DNA from: an uncultured Bacteroidota bacterium
GTDB lineage: Bacteria > Bacteroidota > Bacteroidia > Chitinophagales > Chitinophagaceae
NCBI GenBank assembly: GCA_903824725.1
Contig: CAIJXU010000060.1
Location: forward strand, 1 to 64,000
DNA: 64,000 bases
Reading direction: 5' to 3'
Shown piece by piece: positions 37,086 through 43,423 of the stretch. Within the stretch, counting starts at the first letter, position 1. Each line of letters starts with the position of its first letter. Under the pieces are notes generated by a model, which searched no databases, had not been told where the DNA came from, and worked only from the letters and a program-made list of their open reading frames with translations. The position numbers were made by a program, and so were the translations under genes.

Positions 37086-38051
37086 ATGGTACCAATGCAT
37101 CAATGGATAAAAATAAAAGCTCCCGCCACTGTCGCAAATATGGTGTGTGGTTTTGATATATTGGGCTTTGCAGTAAACAATCCATTTGATGAAATGGAAA
37201 TGCGTTTGGTTCCAAAGCAGGCAGGTACGGCTCCCATCACTATCATTAATGTAGATGATTATCAATTACCAACTGATCCGGAAAAAAATGTAGCGGGCGC
37301 TGCTTTACTTGCATTAATAGAAGAATTTAAAGGAAACGAAAAATTAGCAGTAACCGATTTAGCCTTTGAAGTAAAAATAAACAAATTGATCAAACCCGGT
37401 AGTGGCGTGGGTTCGAGTGCGGCTAGTTCGGCAGGTGCAGTGGTAGGCGCCAATTATTTATTAGGTAATATTTTTTCAAAGGACGATTTAGTGCGATTCG
37501 CGATGAATGGTGAAAAATTAGCATCCGGTGTAAAACATGCAGACAATATAGCACCTTGTATTTTTGGAGGTGTAACTTTAGTGCGATCTATTTTTCCATT
37601 AGAAATAGTAGCCTTACCCTCACCACAATTATATGTGACCATTGTGCATCCCCAAATTGAAGTACGTACTGCAGATGCAAGAAGTATATTAAGACAAAAA
37701 GTTTTATTGAAAGATGCCATCAAGCAATGGGGAAATATTGCAGGCTTAGTGGCAGGATTAATGAAGTCCGATTATGATTTAATAGGAAGGTCGTTGGAAG
37801 ATGTGATCATAGAGCCTGTTCGATCTATTTTAATACCAGGTTTTGATACATTAAAATTAGCATGTAAAAATGCAGGTGCATTAGGGGGTGGTATATCAGG
37901 GTCGGGGCCATCCATCTTTATGTTAAGCAAAACACAGTCAATAGCAGAGGCCGTTGAAAAAGAAATGCATCAATTGTATGAAAGCATACAATTACCACAT
38001 CATACTTATGTGACCACCATCAATCAAAATGGTGTAGAGATTGTTGCTTAA
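37086..38051 (+). CDS. thrB: homoserine kinase
   Basis: Phosphorylates homoserine for threonine synthesis; a cytosolic GHMP kinase. The 321-residue product shows the N-terminal KIKAPATVANMVCGFDILGF, the ATP-binding PGSGVGSSAASSAGAVVGAN (about residues 104-123), and NIAPCIFGGVTLVRS near 157. The C-terminal GHMP motif GALGGGISGSGPSIFMLS lies near 262. The ATG at 37098 (fifth codon) is an alternative start. thrA ends 24 bases upstream and thrC starts 14 bases downstream, the classic thrABC order. Confidence 0.96.
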   Translation: MVPMHQWIKIKAPATVANMVCGFDILGFAVNNPFDEMEMRLVPKQAGTAPITIINVDDYQLPTDPEKNVAGAALLALIEEFKGNEKLAVTDLAFEVKINKLIKPGSGVGSSAASSAGAVVGANYLLGNIFSKDDLVRFAMNGEKLASGVKHADNIAPCIFGGVTLVRSIFPLEIVALPSPQLYVTIVHPQIEVRTADARSILRQKVLLKDAIKQWGNIAGLVAGLMKSDYDLIGRSLEDVIIEPVRSILIPGFDTLKLACKNAGALGGGISGSGPSIFMLSKTQSIAEAVEKEMHQLYESIQLPHHTYVTTINQNGVEIVA

Positions 38052-38065
38052 ATAAATTAATTAAA

Positions 38066-39391
38066 ATGCATTATTATAGTTTAGGTAAACAATCCCCCAA
38101 TGTAGATTTTAAAACTGCTGCCATTACCGGACAGGCGCCAGATAAGGGATTGTATTTTCCATCTGAGATCCCCCAATTTACTGCCGAGCAAATACAAAAA
38201 TTTAAAACCTTAGATAAAGCTAGTTTGGCTTTTGAAGTGATGCGACCCTATGTAGGCGGAACCATTGATGATGCAGCCTTGCAACAAATATGTGCGGAGA
38301 CCATCAACTTTGAATTTCCATTAGTACCTATAACAGATCCTATTTTAACACTTGAATTATTTCATGGACCTACACTAGCATTTAAGGATGTGGGTGCAAG
38401 ATTTATGAGTAGGTGTTTGGGTTATTTTTCAAAACAAGATCCATCCAATACCACCACAACTGTATTGGTTGCAACATCGGGCGATACGGGAGGTGCAGTG
38501 GCCAATGGGTTTTTAGGAGTAGCGGGAGTGAATGTCATTATATTATACCCCAAAGGAAAAGTGAGTCCGATACAGGAAATGCAATTAACTACTTTAGGAC
38601 AAAACATCACTGCATTGGAAGTAGAGGGAAGTTTTGATGATTGTCAGGCGATCGTGAAAGAAGCATTTATGGATGCCGATTTAAATGCGGCTTACCAATT
38701 AACGTCAGCAAATTCAATTAATGTAGCAAGGTGGTTGCCCCAACAATTATATTATTTTTTCGCATGGCAACAATGGGTTGATAAATATGAAAATGCAGCA
38801 GGTGAGTATCCTCTTATGGATGTAGTAGTGCCAAGTGGTAATTTTGGAAATATCTGTGCGGGTATGATAGCAAAAGCAAGTGGACTACCCTTAGGACATT
38901 TTGTGGCAGCATGCAATGCCAATGATATTGTTACACGATATTTAGCTAATGAAAAATATGAAGTAAAACCATCTGTAGCAACCGTATCAAATGCAATGGA
39001 TGTAGGTAACCCAAGTAATTTTGTGCGTATTTTGGAAATAATGCAATCTAATTATAGTGCCTTAACCCATGCTTTAACTAGTTATAGTATTACGGATGCA
39101 GACACTACATCAACTATAGCACGCGTATATAAAACAAACAATTATATATTAGATCCACACGGGGCTGTGGCATTTGTGGCGGCCGAAAAATATTTAGCCA
39201 AATTAGATGATGCTAAAATAGTCATACTAGAAACGGCGCATCCCGTTAAGTTCCCCGAAGTGGTGGAAGCAGCTATAGGTCAATCTATAACTGTTCCGCC
39301 ATCCGTTCAAAATTTATTTGAGAAACAAAAAATTGCAATACCATTGGCAGCTACTTACACCGCATTTAAAAATTGGATGTTAAAAAAGTAG
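38066..39391 (+). CDS. thrC: threonine synthase
   Basis: Converts O-phosphohomoserine to threonine with PLP. The 441-residue product starts MHYYSLGKQSPNVDFKTAAI and has the PLP-lysine motif LAFKDVGARFM with K107. VATSGDTGGAVANGFLGV near residue 134 and PSGNFGNICAGMIAKASGLP near 254 are further family motifs. DPHGAVAFVAAEKYL and LETAHPVKFPEVVE lie towards the end. The form corresponds to the shorter, E. coli-like class. It closes the leu-ilv-thr cluster and converges within 13 bases on a minus-strand nitroreductase gene, with no clear terminator between. Confidence 0.96.
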   Translation: MHYYSLGKQSPNVDFKTAAITGQAPDKGLYFPSEIPQFTAEQIQKFKTLDKASLAFEVMRPYVGGTIDDAALQQICAETINFEFPLVPITDPILTLELFHGPTLAFKDVGARFMSRCLGYFSKQDPSNTTTTVLVATSGDTGGAVANGFLGVAGVNVIILYPKGKVSPIQEMQLTTLGQNITALEVEGSFDDCQAIVKEAFMDADLNAAYQLTSANSINVARWLPQQLYYFFAWQQWVDKYENAAGEYPLMDVVVPSGNFGNICAGMIAKASGLPLGHFVAACNANDIVTRYLANEKYEVKPSVATVSNAMDVGNPSNFVRILEIMQSNYSALTHALTSYSITDADTTSTIARVYKTNNYILDPHGAVAFVAAEKYLAKLDDAKIVILETAHPVKFPEVVEAAIGQSITVPPSVQNLFEKQKIAIPLAATYTAFKNWMLKK

Positions 39392-39404
39392 GCGAATGAA
39401 TGGA

Positions 39405-40034
39405 TTATTTTTTTATCACTAATTTATGGTGTGCTCTTCTTACTTTTTTAGCATTCACTAAATAATCATTTGCAGCATCACGATATCCTAAAGTAAGTGC
39501 AACCACACTGTGTAATCCTAAAGCAGATAATCCCAAAACTTCATCAACGCTAGCAGGAACAAAACCTTCCATTGGCGTTGCATCAATTTGTTCAGCAGCA
39601 GCTGCAACTAAACCAAAACCTAAAGCGATATAAGTTTGTTTATCAGCCCAAATCTTAGCTTGATCTGCTGTTAAGTTTTTTAATGAACCATTAATGTAAC
39701 CAGCAAATTCATTTAAGGATTCAACAGGGACACCTCTTTGTTCAGCAATGTCTTGCATATATTCTGCAACTTCTTTTTCAGAAACATTATTCCAAGCAGC
39801 AAAAACAATTACTGCCGAACCATCCACAATTTGTGATTGATTGTAAAAAGCAGGTTGTAATTTTTTTCTCGTTTCTTCATCTTCTATTACAATAATAGAA
39901 TAAGGAGTTAAACCAAAAGCGCTCGGAGCTAAACGAGTTGCTTCAATAATGGTATTTAATTTGTCGGCCGGAATTTTAGATCCGTTCATTTTTTTAACAG
40001 CATAGCGCCATTCTAAAGCATCCAATAATTTCAT
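39405..40034 (-). CDS. NAD(P)H-dependent nitroreductase family oxidoreductase
   Basis: A 209-residue FMN-dependent oxidoreductase of the NfsB/nitroreductase family. Visible features are the N-terminal LEWRYAVKKMNGSKIP, TRLAPSAFGLTPYSIIVIED near residue 33-52 (FMN-binding region), and DKQTYIALGFGLVAAAAEQI followed by DATPMEGF near 145-165, the conserved C-terminal FMN loop. The chain ends LVNAKKVRRAHHKLVIKK, close to YdgI- and NfsB-like forms. Such enzymes reduce quinones or nitro compounds; the physiological substrate is unknown. A -7-type box on the minus strand lies 59 bases upstream of the start. Confidence 0.9.
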   Translation of the reverse strand: MKLLDALEWRYAVKKMNGSKIPADKLNTIIEATRLAPSAFGLTPYSIIVIEDEETRKKLQPAFYNQSQIVDGSAVIVFAAWNNVSEKEVAEYMQDIAEQRGVPVESLNEFAGYINGSLKNLTADQAKIWADKQTYIALGFGLVAAAAEQIDATPMEGFVPASVDEVLGLSALGLHSVVALTLGYRDAANDYLVNAKKVRRAHHKLVIKK

Positions 40035-40092
40035 AGTATGTATTTTATGTCAATGTTTGAACATTAAATATAGGAATAATAACCTTTACCAG

Positions 40093-40100
40093 CAAATATA
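40093..40100 (-). promoter_or_regulatory. candidate -7 box for the nitroreductase gene
   Basis: Minus-strand TATATTTG (40100-40093), an exact match to the Bacteroidota -7 consensus TAnnTTTG. It would give a leader of about 50 bases. No TTG is seen at the -33 position, so this is only half a promoter. Confidence 0.35.
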
Positions 40101-40237
40101 TTTTATAAAATATTGTTAATCAGGTGTTTATATGCATTTTTTCCAATTTCCCCATTTAGCACTTCATCATTTAATCATGTGGGTTCAATAGAATCTTTCT
40201 TATTTTTAAACTGCTTAAAATAATAAATAGCGATTCT

Positions 40238-41353
40238 ATGAAAAAAAATAATCTAAATGTTTCCTGCTTCTTTTTATTGGCATGTTTATTTGTCAATCAA
40301 TTACAAGCACAAAATAATAATGTAGCGAATCAAAAAAGTGCACCTAATTTAATTATTATCACAACCGATGGTTTTAGATGGCAGGAAGTATTTAATGGAA
40401 TGGAAGACGCTATTGTGAATCAAAAAAAATTCCATCAAGGCGATAGCAGTTATTTATTTAATAAATATGGTGGTGCTACTACACAGGAGCGTCGTGAAAA
40501 ACTATTACCCTTTTTTTGGAATACGATTGCGAAGCAGGGACAAATTTATGGCAATCGAATAAAAAATAATAAAGTGGATGTAGCCAATAACCAATGGTTT
40601 TCATATCCAGGATATAGCGAAATATTAACAGGTTATTTTGATCCAGCAATTCAAAGCAATGATTATCCACCTAATCCAAATAGTAATTTATTTGCGTTTT
40701 TACAAAAGCAAGAAAGTTATAAAAATAAAATTGCGGCCTTTGCTGCATGGAATGCATTTGATCGCATCTTAAATGAAAAAGTGTCTGGCTTTCCTGTGAT
40801 CAATGGTACCGAATCTATTTCAAGTATTTTAAAAGATGAACAGTCAATATTAATATCAAATATGCTGCGCGATTCTTATCAACCATGGAAGGAAGTAGAA
40901 TGCTTAGATGTGTATACTAATTATCAAGCCTTACATTATTTAAAATCTAAAAAACCAAAAGCTATGTTTATTAGCTTTGGAGAAACAGATGAGTGGGCGC
41001 ATCATGGAGATTACAATCATTATTTAGATGCAGCCCATCAGGTAGATGCATATATTAAAGCAATTTGGGATTGGGCACAATCAACTCCAGGATATAAGGA
41101 CAATACCTATATATTAGTTACCACCGATCATGGAAGAGGCTTTAATAATGAATGGACATCGCATGGTGCAGATGTAAAAGGCGCATCAAGTATATGGTTT
41201 GCCTTGTTAGGACCGAATGTAAAAAATATAGGTGCATTAGGCGAGCAAACAAAGGAGCAGCAAGCTTTTCAAAAGCAATTAGCAGCTACCATGACAAAGC
41301 TAATTGATCATCCATTTAAGGCCGAGCATCCTGTTGGGGAGCCTATTTATTAA
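40238..41353 (+). CDS. exported alkaline phosphatase-superfamily phosphodiesterase-like enzyme
   Basis: A secreted 371-residue protein with a signal peptide (about residues 1-24, ending LQA). The fold is that of the alkaline phosphatase superfamily. LIIITTDGFRWQEVF (about 36-50) supplies the first metal aspartate, SYPGYSEILTGY (near 127) corresponds to the nucleophile region of nucleotide pyrophosphatase/phosphodiesterase types, GETDEWAHHGDYNHYLDAAH (near 248) carries the Asp/His metal ligands, and VTTDHGRGFNNEWTSHG (near 291) supplies the last Asp-His pair. The substrate is unknown; periplasmic release of phosphate from nucleotides or esters is plausible. It ends just before a strong bidirectional terminator. 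Confidence 0.85.
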   Translation: MKKNNLNVSCFFLLACLFVNQLQAQNNNVANQKSAPNLIIITTDGFRWQEVFNGMEDAIVNQKKFHQGDSSYLFNKYGGATTQERREKLLPFFWNTIAKQGQIYGNRIKNNKVDVANNQWFSYPGYSEILTGYFDPAIQSNDYPPNPNSNLFAFLQKQESYKNKIAAFAAWNAFDRILNEKVSGFPVINGTESISSILKDEQSILISNMLRDSYQPWKEVECLDVYTNYQALHYLKSKKPKAMFISFGETDEWAHHGDYNHYLDAAHQVDAYIKAIWDWAQSTPGYKDNTYILVTTDHGRGFNNEWTSHGADVKGASSIWFALLGPNVKNIGALGEQTKEQQAFQKQLAATMTKLIDHPFKAEHPVGEPIY

Positions 41354-41370
41354 GAAAATCTACTTTATCA

Positions 41371-41412
41371 TAAAACAGAATAGTCCCGAATATTCGGGAC
41401 TATTCTGTTTTA
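41371..41412. terminator. bidirectional terminator, 42-bp perfect palindrome
   Basis: A perfect inverted repeat of 21 bp per arm with no spacer (centre cgaatattcg between 41391 and 41392), with AAAA at the start and TTTT at the end. It lies between the stop of the plus-strand phosphodiesterase gene and the stop of the minus-strand small membrane protein gene. It should therefore act in both directions. The unbroken 42-bp perfection is unusual for a terminator. Confidence 0.85.
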
Positions 41413-41421
41413 AACTAGTCC

Positions 41422-41742
41422 TTAACGGAAGAAGCGAATCCAAAAGGGATAACGAAATATAATTACAGCGATAATTATGAAGCTGTAAATAAACAAAGCC
41501 TTTCTAAAATAGGAGTTAAGTTTTCGTTTTTCATTTTCAAGTTCATTATGTAGATCTAAATTTTCAAGATTCGAACTTGCTTTAATAAATAGTACATTTC
41601 GAATCATCAAAATATAATAAACTAAAAAAATGATGAATAGAATTATAAAATTTTTACTATTATTAGTAAATAATAACTGATAACTTAAAATAAAAATTAC
41701 TACTTGTTTTAAAATTTGTTCTATTATTTTATTTTTTTTCAT
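41422..41742 (-). CDS. small membrane protein of unknown function
   Basis: A 106-residue protein I do not recognise. Three hydrophobic segments are visible: about residues 11-25 (LKQVVIFILSYQLLF), about 32-52 (FIILFIIFLVYYILMIRNVL) and about 84-100 (LFIYSFIIIAVIIFRYPFW). Between the second and third lies a charged amphipathic stretch with Asn, Leu, Glu and Lys (about 58-80). The gene is AT-rich and shares a terminator with the convergent phosphodiesterase gene. The region between it and the divergent cysteine-rich lipoprotein gene (41743-42019) shows only AT-rich sequence. It could be a real small gene of the accessory stretch; confidence is moderate. Confidence 0.55.
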   Translation of the reverse strand: MKKNKIIEQILKQVVIFILSYQLLFTNNSKNFIILFIIFLVYYILMIRNVLFIKASSNLENLDLHNELENEKRKLNSYFRKALFIYSFIIIAVIIFRYPFWIRFFR

Positions 41743-42019
41743 TCTATTTATTTTTAATTAAAATCAATTGAGGGTAAGATACATGCTCCAAAGCTAATTA
41801 ATATTGATACTACCAATTAATATCTTCATTAGATTTATCTCTAATTTTTTATTGTATTACTAACATATTAATAAATAGAAATTCCTCTAATAAATTTAAA
41901 ATCGAAGCGTATAAATACTTCTCATGAATAATTATATGATTATAATTTCACTTCATTGAAAGCGGAATATTCTGACACATCGCTCAAACTGAAGGTAGGA
42001 GTTAATTAATCTATATTTT

Positions 42020-42694
42020 ATGCGTAAAACTTTATGTTCTTTTATTACAGGATTTTTTATTATATTTATTATCTCCTGTACAAAACCCAAAACCGATCAA
42101 GTACAATTAAATTCAGCAATTCAATTAACTACAGATTCCAATTTTATAAAATTATTGAAAACGCAAATTTCTTTAGGTGATTTTTTAAAAAATGCAACAA
42201 TCAATAGTGGCTATTCTATTGAGGAGCTAAAAAATAAAGCTCTTTATATAAAGAATCAAAAACTTACAATGAACGAAGAAAAAAATCAAATCGAAAAATT
42301 ATTAGGAGAGGGCGCAAATAATTATATAAAATCTTATGATGATGATTTTAAAAAAAGTTGGGATAAATTAAACCAAAAGTATAATAATATATCAGTTAAT
42401 AAAATTGAAGAAGCATTTAATATAATTTTTTCTCAAAAAGAAGGCATTAATATCTTGCCTTCAAAACAGCAAAAAATTGCAACTAACTCCACAACAAAAG
42501 TATCCAAAGTTGATGGTTGTGGTTACAAATATTATTTGTGTATAGCAGCTGCAACTTCAACTGCAATTTTATGTCATGCAGCTTGTATTACTGGTACTGC
42601 AGGGTTAGGCGCACCTGCATGTGTTGTATTATGTGGTTCAATTCAAGTTTCAGCAGGAATCTATTGTAATGACACTTATTGTCCAATAAATTAA
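42020..42694 (+). CDS. lipoprotein with C-terminal eight-cysteine domain, unknown function
   Basis: A 224-residue protein I cannot assign. The N-terminus is a lipoprotein signal ending in the lipobox IISC (Cys20), so it should be anchored in the outer or inner membrane. Residues about 25-165 are polar, helical and rich in Lys, Asn and Ile. The last 58 residues are different: eight cysteines (167, 174, 185, 189, 201, 205, 216, 221) spaced C-x6-C-x10-C-x3-C-x11-C-x3-C-x10-C-x4-C, with Ala- and Gly-rich hydrophobic stretches between. This resembles small disulfide-bonded peptides, such as some bacteriocins or secreted signals, fused to a carrier, but no family is recognised. A 51-residue two-helix microprotein follows after 5 bases. 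Confidence 0.75.
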   Translation: MRKTLCSFITGFFIIFIISCTKPKTDQVQLNSAIQLTTDSNFIKLLKTQISLGDFLKNATINSGYSIEELKNKALYIKNQKLTMNEEKNQIEKLLGEGANNYIKSYDDDFKKSWDKLNQKYNNISVNKIEEAFNIIFSQKEGINILPSKQQKIATNSTTKVSKVDGCGYKYYLCIAAATSTAILCHAACITGTAGLGAPACVVLCGSIQVSAGIYCNDTYCPIN

Positions 42695-42699
42695 TTAAC

Positions 42700-42855
42700 A
42701 TGAAATCAATATTCAATTACCTAGTTTTTATTTTTGCTTTTATTTTTATTTTCTTTTTTAGATATATTGTATCCCATGATATCTTATTATTTATTTTTAC
42801 ACCGATAAGCATTGTTTTAGCATTCTTTGTAATAAAGAAAAGCATAAAAAAATAA
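42700..42855 (+). CDS. 51-residue two-helix membrane microprotein
   Basis: A short frame starting ATG at 42700 and ending TAA at 42855, too short for usual gene cut-offs. It encodes a highly hydrophobic peptide: helix one about residues 6-21 (NYLVFIFAFIFIFFF), a polar turn RYIVSHD, helix two about 29-45 (LLFIFTPISIVLAFFVI), and a basic tail KKSIKK that predicts a cytoplasmic C-terminus. It starts 5 bases after the stop of the cysteine-rich lipoprotein gene, so the two are probably one transcript. Placement and topology would suit an immunity or accessory peptide, but function is unknown. That it is translated is inferred from position and clean topology. Confidence 0.5.
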   Translation: MKSIFNYLVFIFAFIFIFFFRYIVSHDILLFIFTPISIVLAFFVIKKSIKK

Positions 42856-42937
42856 GTTAATCGCAGAATAGATTAATGAAGGCCCCAATCAAACTCTAAT
42901 TTTATTAAGAATAGGGCGTGGTTTGGGACTTTTGGCT

Positions 42938-42945
42938 TAACTTTG
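42938..42945 (+). promoter_or_regulatory. candidate -7 box before the small exported protein gene
   Basis: TAACTTTG is an exact match to TAnnTTTG, 23 bases before the ATG at 42969. A TTTG at 42922-42925 is nearer (12 bases) than the usual 17-23, so the -33 element is not convincing. Confidence 0.35.
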
Positions 42946-42968
42946 TAGCATACAAAAGGGGTTGAAAT

Positions 42969-43316
42969 ATGTTATACCAAAAAACCATAAGGCAATTTAT
43001 TGCGCTAGTAATGCTAGTGGTTTTTGCATTTAGTATAACACCCCAAAAAAGCATACATGATATAGTTGCCAAACACGCAGATCCAGTAAAGTGCAGTGTT
43101 CATAAAGACGCACCTATTGCTCAGATTGAAAATTCAAGCATTCATTGTTCCTACGATAATCTTGTTGTCGCTTCTCCCTTTATCAATTTTTTAGTTGCAA
43201 TACAGCTAGTGCCAATTGTGCTAAGCAAACCAGTTAATACTCAGTTCACTCATTTTATTATTGACTCAGCACCTTCGTTTTTAGAATCTAGGGGACCCCC
43301 TGCTATTTTTGGATAA
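42969..43316 (+). CDS. small exported His/Cys-containing protein
   Basis: A 115-residue protein not assigned to a named family. The N-terminus is hydrophobic (about residues 9-24, FIALVMLVVFAFSITP), either a signal peptide or an anchor. The mature part has His and Cys residues that could bind metal: HDIVAKHADPVKCSVHKDAP (about 29-48) and SSIHCSYD near 56. A second hydrophobic stretch (about 66-86, ASPFINFLVAIQLVPIVL) is followed by a Gly-Pro-Pro end, SRGPPAIFG. Small proteins of this shape often sit just upstream of TonB-dependent receptors in Bacteroidota, as here. A role in sensing or delivering the receptor's metal ligand is a guess. Confidence 0.65.
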   Translation: MLYQKTIRQFIALVMLVVFAFSITPQKSIHDIVAKHADPVKCSVHKDAPIAQIENSSIHCSYDNLVVASPFINFLVAIQLVPIVLSKPVNTQFTHFIIDSAPSFLESRGPPAIFG

Positions 43317-43343
43317 TCACTTAATTGGCATCATACCACTAGG

Positions 43344-43355
43344 TGACGCGCGTCA
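43344..43355. promoter_or_regulatory. candidate operator, GC-rich palindrome before the TonB receptor gene
   Basis: Perfect 12-bp palindrome tgacgcgcgtca in an otherwise AT-rich 107-base gap, 68 bases before the receptor start. Its base composition sets it apart from its surroundings. Position suits binding by a dimeric regulator; which one is unknown, and it does not resemble a Fur box. Confidence 0.35.
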
Positions 43356-43423
43356 TATTGTTTGTGTACTATATATTTTATCTTACATGAGCAGTTATTC
43401 TCCAAAAATTCAACAATAAAAAA

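Noticed and set aside
41796-41823. Two direct copies of aattaatat 19 bases apart before the cysteine-rich lipoprotein gene
   Set aside because: Such short A/T repeats are expected by chance in this AT-rich gap.
41996-42001. Shine-Dalgarno-like taggag before the lipoprotein gene at 42020
   Set aside because: It is about 18 bases from the ATG, too far to act, and other genes here show no such sites.
42020-42694. Firm call of the cysteine-rich protein as a bacteriocin
   Set aside because: No processing site, export gene or recognised bacteriocin family is visible; only the cysteine pattern suggests it.
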